Source of the DNA: Candidatus Norongarragalina meridionalis
GTDB lineage: Archaea; Micrarchaeota; Micrarchaeia; Norongarragalinales; Norongarragalinaceae
Length of the DNA stretch: 44,973 bases
Reading direction: 5' to 3'
Assembly: GCA_902384935.1 (NCBI GenBank)
Contig: CABMDO010000015.1
Coordinates: forward strand, 1 to 44,973
In this document: positions 33,648-41,534 of the stretch, piece after piece
Numbering within the stretch: the stretch's first letter is position 1
Layout: each line of letters starts with the position of its first letter
Notes under the pieces: model-generated
Told to the model about the DNA's origin: nothing
The model's database searches: none
What the model saw: only the letters and a program-made list of their open reading frames with translations
Translations under genes and position numbers: made by a program

Positions 33648-34034
33648 ATGAAAAAGGTAGTGGTGTGCGGAGCGTTCGACCCGCTCCATCTCGGGCACGT
33701 ACGACTACTGAAGAGCGCGGGTAAACGCGGAAAGCTCCACGTGGTGGTGGCGCGGGACGGGAACATAAAGAGACTGAAGAAGCGGAAGCCGTTTTACACG
33801 GAAAAGGAACGGATTGAGTTCCTGCGCGAGTTGAAGTGCGTCGACAACGCGGTTCTCGGCGGAACCTGCGACCTGCTCGCGGTTCTGCGCAGGATAAAGC
33901 CGGACGTCATCGTGCTTGGATACGACCAGAAGGCGGATTTAGCCGCAATAAGCAAAGCGCTGCCGAATGCAGCAATAGTCCGCGAGAAAAAATACTCGCG
34001 GCACAAGAGTTCGAACAAAAGAAAGGTGATTTGA
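33648..34034 (+). CDS. ribL: FAD synthase (archaeal RibL-type cytidylyltransferase)
   Basis: Adenylates FMN to FAD in archaea; 128 residues from ATG 33648 (a GTG at 33639 would add three). The nucleotidyltransferase signature CGAFDPLHLGHVRLLKSA has HxGH. Other family marks are KLHVVVARDGNIKR, PFYTEKERIEFLRELKCVD and PDVIVLGYDQ. Size and sequence match RibL rather than the glycerol-3-phosphate cytidylyltransferases, though close relatives are hard to separate by eye. The stop overlaps the aEF1-beta ATG (TGATG), so they are co-translated. Confidence 0.88.
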   Translation: MKKVVVCGAFDPLHLGHVRLLKSAGKRGKLHVVVARDGNIKRLKKRKPFYTEKERIEFLRELKCVDNAVLGGTCDLLAVLRRIKPDVIVLGYDQKADLAAISKALPNAAIVREKKYSRHKSSNKRKVI

Positions 34035-34282
34035 TGGGAAAGGTTTTGACGCTGCTTAGGATTTCGCCGGATGAGGGCGTGGACGTCAACGAGCTTTGCG
34101 AACGCGTCAAGAAAATCGAGGACTGCAACTCCTCCAGAGTCGAGGACTACGTCTTCGGAACGAAAATCATCAAGGCCTCTTTTGTATGCGACGACAAGGC
34201 CGCGAAGGACTTCGAGGAGATAGTGCGCGGCGTAGAGGGCGTTTCCGAGGTTCAGGTCGAGGAAGTGGGGCTAATCTCCTGA
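34034..34282 (+). CDS. ef1b: Translation elongation factor 1-beta
   Basis: An 82-residue nucleotide exchange factor for aEF1-alpha with the ferredoxin-like archaeal fold: MGKVLTLLRISPDEGVDVNE, VEDYVFGTKIIKASFVCDD, FEEIVRGVEGVSEVQVEEVG. ATG 34034 overlaps the ribL stop by one base. An upstream frame extension into ribL is rejected. The 3' part overlaps, on the other strand, the C-terminal end of the Mut7-C gene by about 113 bp. Confidence 0.93.
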   Translation: MGKVLTLLRISPDEGVDVNELCERVKKIEDCNSSRVEDYVFGTKIIKASFVCDDKAAKDFEEIVRGVEGVSEVQVEEVGLIS

Positions 34283-34802
34283 GAGTGTCCCTGATTTCCG
34301 AAACATGCGAGCCGCGCCAGTATACCTGCCCGCACGACGCGCAACGGCGAAACAGGCGGCATCTCGCGTAAACGCGCGGAAAAACTTCGTTCCGTACCGA
34401 TAACCGCGCCACTTTTTTCAGCTTTCCGCCGCATTTCGCGCATCTGGTTTCGGGAATATCCTTCGGAATCCTGATTCCGAATTCGGCGGCTACCTGCCGC
34501 AGTTGCTCGAACGAATCGTTCGAGGAAGGGCGGAAAACGCGCACGTAATCCTTGGCTTTTTCCGCAAGCAGTTCGTCGCGGGTGAGAAGGATGGCATCGA
34601 GCTGCATGGCGAGGCGTATGACGTCGTCGTCCGTTATTTTCTTATCAGCGTAAAAGGTTTCGATACCGAGCAGGCGCAGCCATCTGGCTAGCCTGCCAAG
34701 CATGACATCTGCGAGGAAACGGAGAGATACCCTGCGTCGTCCGCCCGTCTTGCGAGGACGGAGCGCGACGGCATTACTCTGGCGGGGCAAGCTCCCGTTC
34801 AC
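34170..34802 (-). CDS. Mut7-C type RNase (PIN-like) with zinc ribbon
   Basis: Core FLADVMLGRLARWLRLLGIE, ITDDDVIRLAMQLDAILLTRDELLAEKA carries the acidic residues of the Mut7-C/PIN-like RNase fold. The zinc ribbon TRCAKCGGKLKKVA ... RRCASCGQVYWRGSH follows, as in the archaeal family. GTG 34802 overlaps the CCA-enzyme stop by 4 nt (GTGA), giving about 30 unusual Arg-rich residues before the domain. The only other candidate, ATG 34703, would delete the catalytic FLAD. The family normally ends just after the ribbon; here the frame runs another 45 basic residues (RPEPRKRPLRRALSPRS), antisense to the end of ef1b. About 210 residues. Confidence 0.82.
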   Translation of the reverse strand: MNGSLPRQSNAVALRPRKTGGRRRVSLRFLADVMLGRLARWLRLLGIETFYADKKITDDDVIRLAMQLDAILLTRDELLAEKAKDYVRVFRPSSNDSFEQLRQVAAEFGIRIPKDIPETRCAKCGGKLKKVARLSVRNEVFPRVYARCRLFRRCASCGQVYWRGSHVSEIRDTLRRLAPLPRPEPRKRPLRRALSPRSPSRPCRRIQKRP

Positions 34803-36151
34803 CACCACGATTCCCTTCTGAAAAGATAGGCGGCAAACTCCTGCATAGCCTCGGTTTTCAGCGAAAGCGGTGCCACGAGCCTGGCGCGTTTCAGCGGCTT
34901 TGCGAAATGCGACGCCGCGCCCCACGACTCGGGATTGCGCAGCAGCGCCTTCAGCTCGGTTTCCAGGAACGTTACCGCGCGCGCCCTCTCCGCAAAAACC
35001 CTGCCGCCCTCGATGTACGGCCCGCGGTGCGCACCCTTGTGCGCACGCACGAAATCGGCTACCGCCTTTGCCGAGGACATCGGCGGCCCTTGCAGCCTCT
35101 TCAGGCGCGGGCGCTCGGCGGATTCGCATTCGACGACGAAGAACGCGTTTCCGTTATCTATGAACGACGCGGTGCCGAGCACGCGAAAATCCTGAAGCGA
35201 CAGATGCCGAGCGAGTGCGCGCTCGGTTTTGTGCAGCTGCGGGTAAAGTATGTCCTCGACGAGTTTCGGTGATGCGATTTTTAGCACTACTATCGCGGTG
35301 CCCCTGTTCCGCAAGGCGCGCGCAATCTCTCCCGCCGAACGTTTTTTGCGCTTTCCGAAGAAGAAAGAAATCGACGGCTTCGACTTGAACGCGCGGCAGA
35401 GCGCGACGAATTTGTACAGGTTGGTTTCGGAAACAACCGCCGCGGCGTTGCGGTTCTTGTCTATCGCGTCGATGACTACGAGCGGTTCGGCGAACTGGTG
35501 CCTGCGCCCCGCATAATGCCCCTCCATGTCTACGAGCACGGGCGGCGCCCATTGAGCCGCGGCATCGACGACGTTCTTGAACGAGCGGTAGTTGAGTATC
35601 AGGTACTCGCACAACAACCCGGAAAATCCCTGGATGCGCAGTTCCGCACCGTACAGTCCCGCATTCTTCAGGAACTGCTTGAGCACGCGCACGTCCCTGC
35701 GCTGCGCGTCCGTGAGCCGCGCTTGGAGGTAGTCCATATGCAGCGGCGAGCGGTCAACGGCGCTCTTCAGCTCCTCGTGCGGCGACGTCTCGAAGCAGGG
35801 TATCACTTCCACCTTGAAAGCGCCGTGCTGCGCCTGCAGGTACGGGTGCTCGGCGTAGTGCTTCTCCCATTTCGCCTTCAGCGCCCTGCGTGCCGCCTTG
35901 AACGTTTTCTCGACTATCTCGTCCTTTGAAAAGGAGCGCGGGAACGAAACGAACAAATCGATGTCCTTGGAACCGCGCAACCCGGTGTCGCGCGCCGCCG
36001 AGCCTACGAAGAACACGCGGCACTGCTTCGGAAGGCTTTTGGAAAGGGCGGCGGATGTCTTCGCCGCGAACGCCTTCTCCGAATCCGCCTCCGACTTCGT
36101 CGGGGTTATTTTTTTCGAAACGCGCACGACTATCGCGTCAATCGCGGGCAT
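34799..36151 (-). CDS. cca: CCA-adding enzyme (archaeal class I tRNA nucleotidyltransferase)
   Basis: Adds CCA to tRNA 3' ends; all three tRNA genes in this window lack encoded CCA. 450 residues. Catalytic signature VGSAARDTGLRGSKDIDLFV (GS ... R, DxD) at about 50-69, with the third carboxylate in FKVEVIPCFE. Helical head and body domains follow (HMDYLQARLTDAQRRDVRVL, GFSGLLCEYLILNYRSF). ATG 36151 lies 25 nt from a TATA box (GTTTTAAA, minus, 36173-36180), leaderless. The Mut7-C RNase gene is coupled downstream. Confidence 0.95.
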   Translation of the reverse strand: MPAIDAIVVRVSKKITPTKSEADSEKAFAAKTSAALSKSLPKQCRVFFVGSAARDTGLRGSKDIDLFVSFPRSFSKDEIVEKTFKAARRALKAKWEKHYAEHPYLQAQHGAFKVEVIPCFETSPHEELKSAVDRSPLHMDYLQARLTDAQRRDVRVLKQFLKNAGLYGAELRIQGFSGLLCEYLILNYRSFKNVVDAAAQWAPPVLVDMEGHYAGRRHQFAEPLVVIDAIDKNRNAAAVVSETNLYKFVALCRAFKSKPSISFFFGKRKKRSAGEIARALRNRGTAIVVLKIASPKLVEDILYPQLHKTERALARHLSLQDFRVLGTASFIDNGNAFFVVECESAERPRLKRLQGPPMSSAKAVADFVRAHKGAHRGPYIEGGRVFAERARAVTFLETELKALLRNPESWGAASHFAKPLKRARLVAPLSLKTEAMQEFAAYLFRRESWW

Positions 36152-36181
36152 GTAGGAAGCAGCGCGGCGTTCTTTAAAACG

Positions 36182-37018
36182 TTAGTGAAATACCAAAAAA
36201 AGCAGCATGTCGCCCACGAGCAGGCACGTCACGAGCGCCGCGAGCACGAACGGCCCGAAGCGGGGCAGCTTCTTGTAAACGAACACGTGCTCCGCGCCCG
36301 CCTTGCGCATCTTCGCGATGACGTCCTTCGTAGCGAGCTTGCCGAAATGCAAAGATTTGGGCATGCGCTCCAAGGCGAGCACGTCCTCGTCCTCCACCGC
36401 CAGCAACGGCACGCGTTTTATGAGCAGTTCGTCGGATATCTGCTGCTTGAACAGGAGCAGGAAGAACGCGCAGAAGCCGAACGCGAGGAGCGCGGCACTC
36501 TGCAGCGGGCCGAGCCCGAAAACTATGACGCCTGCGGCGAACGCCGCGCACGCCGCGGCCAGCGCGTACAGCCGCCACGAACGGAGCGACGGGCTCCTTT
36601 TCCTGAAGAGCATCGCGGCGTAATCGAAAGCGGTGAACATCGTGGCGTAGAACGACGCCGCCACGAACACGCTCAGTATGAAGGGAAGCACGAGCAGGTA
36701 TTCCGGCGGGGAGAACTGCGAAAACAGCACCGGATTCACGGGAAGGAGCGCGGCGATTCCGAGAAAAAGCAGGACGTCGCCCGAACCGAACTGCCCCGCC
36801 TTCCAGCACACCAGGCCGAAGAGCGCGACCGCGCCGAGAAGCACCGCTGTTTGCGTGATGAAGGGGACGTCGAACGTCAGAACGTCCAGAAGAACTCCAG
36901 CCGCGACCATGCCGTACAGGATTTTATCGTCGATGAAACTCGTCTTGGCATCCTGCCACGCGGCGATTCCGCATCCCAAGAGGGCGAGGCAGGCGCGAAC
37001 AATCGCGAAACTGAGCAT
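36182..37018 (-). CDS. Prepilin/preflagellin peptidase (A24 aspartic protease)
   Basis: A membrane protease that cleaves class-III signal peptides of type-IV pilins or archaellins. 278 residues. The two catalytic Asp motifs are seen: AAWQDAKTSFIDDKIL (about residues 19-34) and the GxGD motif AGQFGSGDVLLFLGI (about 75-89). About six to seven helices. A cytoplasmic insertion of about 50 residues (ISDELLIKRVPLLAVEDED ... KAGAEHVFVYKK) precedes the last helix, as in archaeal FlaK/PibD relatives. No pilin or pilus ATPase lies in the window, so its substrates are elsewhere. Confidence 0.9.
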   Translation of the reverse strand: MLSFAIVRACLALLGCGIAAWQDAKTSFIDDKILYGMVAAGVLLDVLTFDVPFITQTAVLLGAVALFGLVCWKAGQFGSGDVLLFLGIAALLPVNPVLFSQFSPPEYLLVLPFILSVFVAASFYATMFTAFDYAAMLFRKRSPSLRSWRLYALAAACAAFAAGVIVFGLGPLQSAALLAFGFCAFFLLLFKQQISDELLIKRVPLLAVEDEDVLALERMPKSLHFGKLATKDVIAKMRKAGAEHVFVYKKLPRFGPFVLAALVTCLLVGDMLLFLVFH

Positions 37019-37065
37019 GAGAAAATAAAAGAAGAAGGGGGGATAAAAACAGACGGTTTAAAAAA

Positions 37066-37110
37066 AAGCGGCGGAAGAACTCCCGCAGGACTAGTCTCCC
37101 GCCGCCGAAC
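37066..37110 (-). terminator. GC hairpin with T-run after the 37-aa gene
   Basis: On the minus strand GGCGGCGGGA pairs with TTCCGCCGC across a loop that contains smaller inverted pieces, and is followed by eight T residues. It resembles an intrinsic terminator and lies directly past the TGA of the 37-residue gene at 37113. Confidence 0.6.
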
Positions 37111-37112
37111 CC

Positions 37113-37226
37113 TCAACCGCACTCCAGAAACACCTTGTCGCCGAGCCTTGCGAGCCCCTCCAACCGCACGCCTTCGAAAGCCCGTGTAATCTCTCCGTAG
37201 CACAAACGCGATACGTCAATTCTCAT
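37113..37226 (-). CDS. 37-residue protein with its own promoter, SD and terminator
   Basis: ATG at 37226, TGA at 37113-37115. The product starts MRIDVSRLCYGEITRAFEGV and ends GDKVFLECG. It has two cysteines, no membrane segment, and resembles no family I know. Expression signals are strong: TATA-like TTTATAAAT (minus, about 37262-37270), a predicted transcript start near 37240, and GAGGTGAT ten bases before the ATG, an 8-base match to the archaeal 16S 3' end. The hairpin with T-run follows the stop. This points to a dedicated monocistronic small gene, although a small regulatory RNA cannot be excluded. Confidence 0.6.
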   Translation of the reverse strand: MRIDVSRLCYGEITRAFEGVRLEGLARLGDKVFLECG

Positions 37227-37322
37227 TCCGTCATCACCTCGGACAGAGGGGTTGTTTCGCGTGATTTATAAAGAAAAACAGACGGCGGCTTGCCAGTGTG
37301 AAACCGTTCCAGTGCCTTGCCC

Positions 37323-37344
37323 CTTTCTTTTGCCGAAAAGAAAG
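37323..37344. terminator. 9-bp hairpin downstream of srp54
   Basis: CTTTCTTTT (37323-37331), loop GCCG, AAAAGAAAG (37336-37344). It lies about 35 bp past the srp54 stop and before the promoter of the 37-aa gene. A role in 3'-end formation is assumed. The 37227-37377 space otherwise holds only the small gene's promoter. Confidence 0.4.
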
Positions 37345-37377
37345 GTGCGATGGCTCCGCGCCAAAGAAAGCGGCTGC

Positions 37378-38688
37378 TTACTTCAGTTTTCCGCCAAATC
37401 TTTTTTCGAGTTGCTTGAGCATTCCGCGGTTTCTTCCAAGCTGCTTCATCATCTTGGAAACGCGCTCGAAATTGTTCACCAAATCGCGAACGTCGTCGGG
37501 CTTCAGTCCTGCGCCGCGCGCGACGCGTTCCTGCCTGACCTTCGCCTTCATCAGGTCGGGGTTCTTGCGTTCCTTCGGCGTCATGCTGAGCACCGCCGCT
37601 TCGAAAGACTTCATCTTCTCCTCGCTTTTTCCGAGCATCTCTTCCGGCAAATCGTAAGCGCCGAGCATCTGCATTATCTGCTTAAGCGGGCCCATGCGCT
37701 TCATCGCGCGCATCTGGCTTAGGAACGTTTCGTAATTCAGCTCCCCTCCCTCCATCGCCTTCTGGAGCGCCTCCTCGTCGGAAGCTTCGCGCACCTTCTC
37801 CATGAGCGCGGGCAAGTCCGGGAAACCGGTAAGCTGCGCGACGAATCCCTGGGCGTCGAAGGGTTTCAAATCGCTTATCTTTTCACCGGTGCCCATGAAT
37901 GCGACGCGGGCGCCCGATACGGCGACGGAAGAGAGCGCGCCGCCTCCTTTCCCCGAGCCGTCCATCTTCGTGATGACGACTCCGGAAACGCCGACGGAAT
38001 CGTTGAACTCCTTCGCCTGCTTTCCCGCGACCTGCCCTAAATCTGCGCTCACGACGAGGAAGGTTTCATCGGGCTTGAACGCGGCCTTTACGTCCGCCAG
38101 TTCCTTTACCAGGGCTGCGTCGAACGCGCTCCTGCCCGCGGAGTCGAAGATGAGCACATCGTGCTTGTTGTTGTCGGAATGCAATGCGTCGGTGGCTATT
38201 TTCGCGGCGTTTTTCTCCCCTTTTTCCCCGTAGAATGCGCATTTCGCCTGCGTGCTGAGTTGCTGAAGCTGTTCAAAAGCCGCGGGGCGATGGACGTCTC
38301 CCGCGATTACGGCAACCTTCAACCCCTTGGACTGGTAGAATTTCGCGAGCTTCGCTATCGTCGTAGTCTTGCCCGCGCCGTAAAGCCCGAGCATGAGTAT
38401 GCGCTGTTTCGCGAGCTTCGGCGTATAGGACTCGCCGATTACGCGGAGCAGTTCGTCGTATACCACGCGGACTACGTGCTCCCGCAACGACAAGCCCGGA
38501 AGAAGCTTTTCCTTCAGCGCGCGCTCCTCGATGCGCTTCGTGAGCTCCATGACGAGCCGCACGTTCACGTCGTTCGATATCAGGACGCGCTGCAGCTCCT
38601 TGACGAGCTCCTTTACCGCTGCTTCGTCCACCAGCGCCGCACCCGTTATCCGGGCAAGCGCCTTGCGGATGCCTGCGCCCAAATCCAT
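37378..38688 (-). CDS. srp54: Signal recognition particle 54 kDa protein
   Basis: GTPase that binds signal peptides and 7S RNA and pairs with FtsY (also in the window). 436 residues. N domain, then G1 LGLYGAGKTTTIAKLA (Y and A replace the more usual Q and S), G2 GDVHRPAAFEQLQQL (the usual DTYRPAA is DVHRPAA), G3 DSAGR (DTAGR is commoner), G4 TKMDGSGKGG, then GTGEKISDLKPFD. The C-terminal M domain is Met-rich (MRAMKRMGPLKQIMQMLG; MMKQLGRNRGMLKQLEK). ATG 38688 lies 24 nt from a TATA-like TTAAAACC. Confidence 0.97.
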   Translation of the reverse strand: MDLGAGIRKALARITGAALVDEAAVKELVKELQRVLISNDVNVRLVMELTKRIEERALKEKLLPGLSLREHVVRVVYDELLRVIGESYTPKLAKQRILMLGLYGAGKTTTIAKLAKFYQSKGLKVAVIAGDVHRPAAFEQLQQLSTQAKCAFYGEKGEKNAAKIATDALHSDNNKHDVLIFDSAGRSAFDAALVKELADVKAAFKPDETFLVVSADLGQVAGKQAKEFNDSVGVSGVVITKMDGSGKGGGALSSVAVSGARVAFMGTGEKISDLKPFDAQGFVAQLTGFPDLPALMEKVREASDEEALQKAMEGGELNYETFLSQMRAMKRMGPLKQIMQMLGAYDLPEEMLGKSEEKMKSFEAAVLSMTPKERKNPDLMKAKVRQERVARGAGLKPDDVRDLVNNFERVSKMMKQLGRNRGMLKQLEKRFGGKLK

Positions 38689-38723
38689 GGATATCAGTAG
38701 GAAGCAATGGTTTTAATCGGTGT

Positions 38724-39110
38724 CTACGCGAACGACGCGGCTACCTTCTTCGCCTTGGCGACGTTGCTCGTTTCGAAGCCGAAAACAACCTCGCCCTTGT
38801 CCGCGGGAAATTGGTAGGCGTTCTTGATGTCGATTCCGTTCTCCACGAGTTCGCGCGTCAGCCGCGCCAGCTCGCCGGGCTTGTTCTTCAGCCGAACGAC
38901 GATCATCTCGAAGTCGGAAACGTCGAACCCCGCCTTTTTCAGAACCTCCTTTGTTTTTGCGGGGTTGTCGGCGCCTATGCGCAGTATGCCGGTCTTGCCG
39001 TGCGCCTCCGCGGCTATGGAGGAGATATTGATATTGTTCTCGCCGAGCAGTCCGCTGACGTCCGCCAGCAGTCCGACGCGGTCCTTAGTGACTACGGTGA
39101 TTGTCTTCAT
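38724..39110 (-). CDS. Tandem ACT-domain protein
   Basis: 128 residues made of two ACT modules: TVVTKDRVGLLADVSGLLGENNIN (residues 5-28) and VVRLKNKPGELARLTRELVENGID (about 71-94). ACT domains bind amino acids or similar small ligands and act as allosteric sensors. There is no attached enzyme, so it is probably a stand-alone regulatory protein. A G-rich stretch (GGGAGGGGGG) lies 7-17 bases before the ATG and could act as a ribosome-binding site. The target is unknown; the neighbour is a surface-protein gene 61 bp upstream. Confidence 0.88.
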   Translation of the reverse strand: MKTITVVTKDRVGLLADVSGLLGENNINISSIAAEAHGKTGILRIGADNPAKTKEVLKKAGFDVSDFEMIVVRLKNKPGELARLTRELVENGIDIKNAYQFPADKGEVVFGFETSNVAKAKKVAASFA

Positions 39111-39170
39111 CGTTGCCCCCCTCCCACAAGTAGGGAAAGGGAAAAAAGGAATAAAAAAGGATTGTTGGAG

Positions 39171-41456
39171 TTACTTCCGCTTCTTCTGCATCACGGAGTA
39201 TATTCCATACGCGACAAGCGCCACGAGCAGCGCGCCCGCTATCCAGAGCGCGGCGGTGCTCGCGAGGAACATGCCCGACTGCGGCGACGGTTTCTTCGCC
39301 TCGTACGTGGTCGTGATGGGCACGAAACCCGCCTTGGTCACGGCAATCGAATACACGCCGTACTCGTCGGCACCCAACGAAGCGGTGCCGTTGACGCAGG
39401 TCGCGGCGGACGTCTTGTTCGAGGGCGACTTGACGCTGACGAGCGCGCCGTCGGCGCATTTAAAGCGGAGAGTGCTCGCGCCGTAGGACACATCCAGCGG
39501 CATGATCTCGAGCTTCGGCGTCGGCGATGCCTTGCTGCCTACGGGCACCACGTCGAGCTTGATTTCCTTCGTGGAAACAACTCCCTTCGAGGTGGCGATT
39601 ACCTTTATCGTGTAGGACTTGCCCGCCTCGTTCAGGGGCGGCGACGCGGAGAGGTAAACCGTCTGAGCCTCCGCCTTCTCGAGAAGGACGAAGTCCGGCG
39701 TCACGTTCACCCACACGGGACCCTCGACGTCGAGGGCGTAGGCGTTCTTCACCATGCCGGTGTTCTGTATCGTTACGGGAATTATCGTGGAGGCGCACTC
39801 GACTACCTGAGCGTCCGGCCCGCCGATACGCGCCACGTAGCACACCGCCTTGGGATATACGGTGATGTTCACGCAGAGCTTGTCGCTGACATTGCGCGAC
39901 AGCGAAGAAACCGCGAACGTGAACTTGTAGCTGAGCGGGTCGGCATCGCACGTAAAGGCGACGGGGTTCACCGTGCGCCTGCTCTTGCCTTCTATGGAAA
40001 GCACGGTGCCGTTAAGCAGATCCTGCTGTATCCAGTCGGGCCCGTCGATGCGCGAAAGCGTGTACGAATCGCCCTGCGTGCCGATGTTCATCACGTTGAA
40101 CGGGAACGCCTTGTCGGAGCACTGGCAAATCCAGTCGTTCTCTCCGCTCAGGCGCACGCCGTAGCAGCGTTCGAGTATTACGTAGGTCTTGTTCTCTCCG
40201 TAGGACATCTCCGAGCGCGCCGAAACAATCGGCTCGTACTTTCCGTCCTTCATGCCCGAGGAAACCAGGAGCTTTACCTCCTTCTCCTCGCCGGGGTTCA
40301 GGAACACCTGAGCCGGCTGCAGGGCGACGAAGTCCATGTTCTTTACGCTGAGGTTGAAGAGCCCCGCCGCGCTGCCCGTGTTCTTAATCTTGACGGGGAA
40401 CGCGTGCTCGCTGTCGGAGCATGTGCTGTTCGGGAGGAAGACGTTGACGTCCACTCCGAAGCACGTCCTGGAAACCACTTCGAGGGTTTTCTCGCGCACG
40501 GCGCCGTATTTCGAAGCCGCCGATACCTTCAGCGTGAACGAATCGGTGTTCGCGCCGATGACGAGCTGCGTCTGCTGCGTGCCTCCGGAAGGAAGCTCGA
40601 GCGTGCGCGGCAGCGTCGCCTTCGAGGAATTCGTGTAAAGCGTCACCGTGTCGGAAAGCGGACCGGCGTTCGTGACCACCATCGGGGTCGAGAACGGCGT
40701 CTCCGAGCATTTCTCGATTACGTTGCCGTTGAGGTTCGGGAAGTTGAAATCAAGCTGTTGGCAGTTGTTCGTGACGAACTGCATCGTCAGCGTGCCCTCG
40801 TCGTTCGTGGGCTGCCCGGTAACCTCGTAGATGGAGACTGCGCGGATGTTCAGCGTCTTCGTGCCCGTGCCCGAAAACTTGGCGGAATCCAACGCGATAT
40901 CAAAAACGGTCTCGCCGCTCGCGGGAACGTAAACCTTCTGCGGTGCGGTTGCGCCGGCGGAAGCGTCCCCGGTTAGTATAATAGTATAGTTCTTGGCCGC
41001 GGTCCTGCTCTTGTTGCGGAGCAATACTTTGTAAGTGTGTTTCTCGCCGAGGCACATCGTCTTGCTTTCCGTGCTCACGTCCTGCAGGGTGACGCAGGGC
41101 GTAACGTGGAGCGCGACGTGCGCGTTGGCGGTGTAGTCCGAAGACTGTCCCCTGAGCGTGAAGTCGTAGTTTCCGGGGGTTGCAAAGCAGGAAGGCGTCA
41201 GGTAGGCGTACAGCGGAAGCGAACCCTGTCCTCCGATTGTCGCGATTCCCGGAGCGACTACGCCCCACGGAACCGTCGAGGTGATCGAGAACGAATAATT
41301 ATCCGCCGTAGGCGCGGGGTTGCTCGCGTTGAACACTACGAGCTCCGTGTCGCAGATGCACGCATCCGCGGACGTATCCTGCGGAGCGAGCACGAGCGGC
41401 GACGCCGCGATCATGGAGGCGAATAGAACGAGGACTGCTACCACTGATTTCTTCAT
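39171..41456 (-). CDS. Large secreted Ig-like repeat surface protein, C-terminal anchor (761 aa)
   Basis: Signal peptide (MKKSVVAVLVLFASMIAASP), then six or so repeats of about 100 residues with a CARDB/NEW3-like pattern. Each has a Cys-led strand and an NxG turn (CSETPFSTPMVVTNAGPLSD; CSDSEHAFPVKIKNTGSAAG; CSDKAFPFNVMNIGTQGD; CASTIIPVTIQNTGMVKN). A Ser/Pro-containing region, one transmembrane helix (LWIAGALLVALVAYGIYSVM) and QKKRK follow. Many N-x-S/T sequons. ATG 41456 is chosen over an upstream start because it begins the signal peptide. The promoter carries the palindrome shared with the 16-18 kb surface operon. Probably a main envelope component. Confidence 0.83.
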   Translation of the reverse strand: MKKSVVAVLVLFASMIAASPLVLAPQDTSADACICDTELVVFNASNPAPTADNYSFSITSTVPWGVVAPGIATIGGQGSLPLYAYLTPSCFATPGNYDFTLRGQSSDYTANAHVALHVTPCVTLQDVSTESKTMCLGEKHTYKVLLRNKSRTAAKNYTIILTGDASAGATAPQKVYVPASGETVFDIALDSAKFSGTGTKTLNIRAVSIYEVTGQPTNDEGTLTMQFVTNNCQQLDFNFPNLNGNVIEKCSETPFSTPMVVTNAGPLSDTVTLYTNSSKATLPRTLELPSGGTQQTQLVIGANTDSFTLKVSAASKYGAVREKTLEVVSRTCFGVDVNVFLPNSTCSDSEHAFPVKIKNTGSAAGLFNLSVKNMDFVALQPAQVFLNPGEEKEVKLLVSSGMKDGKYEPIVSARSEMSYGENKTYVILERCYGVRLSGENDWICQCSDKAFPFNVMNIGTQGDSYTLSRIDGPDWIQQDLLNGTVLSIEGKSRRTVNPVAFTCDADPLSYKFTFAVSSLSRNVSDKLCVNITVYPKAVCYVARIGGPDAQVVECASTIIPVTIQNTGMVKNAYALDVEGPVWVNVTPDFVLLEKAEAQTVYLSASPPLNEAGKSYTIKVIATSKGVVSTKEIKLDVVPVGSKASPTPKLEIMPLDVSYGASTLRFKCADGALVSVKSPSNKTSAATCVNGTASLGADEYGVYSIAVTKAGFVPITTTYEAKKPSPQSGMFLASTAALWIAGALLVALVAYGIYSVMQKKRK

Positions 41457-41477
41457 ATACAAACCACCCACCTGTTT

Positions 41478-41496
41478 GTTACTCTTAATTAGTAAT
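41478..41496. promoter_or_regulatory. Palindromic operator GTTACT-N7-AGTAAT
   Basis: The same 6-7-6 inverted repeat as at 18543-18561, with one end base changed. On the minus strand it lies between a TATA-like TTTTAAAG (41514-41521) and the ATG of the 761-aa surface protein at 41456, over the predicted transcription start. Confidence 0.55.
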
Positions 41497-41534
41497 AATA
41501 TTACGCGGGAGGCTTTAAAAAGGTTGCGAATAGG

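Noticed and set aside
33479-33766. Upstream extension of the CoaD fusion
   Set aside because: It would cross tRNA-Arg and ribL; ATG 33478 starts the PPAT domain and has a TATA box at the right distance.
38811-40976. 721-residue open frame on the plus strand
   Set aside because: It lies antisense to the 761-aa surface protein, which has a signal peptide, repeats and an anchor. The plus frame is Arg/Val/His-rich and featureless, an effect of high GC.
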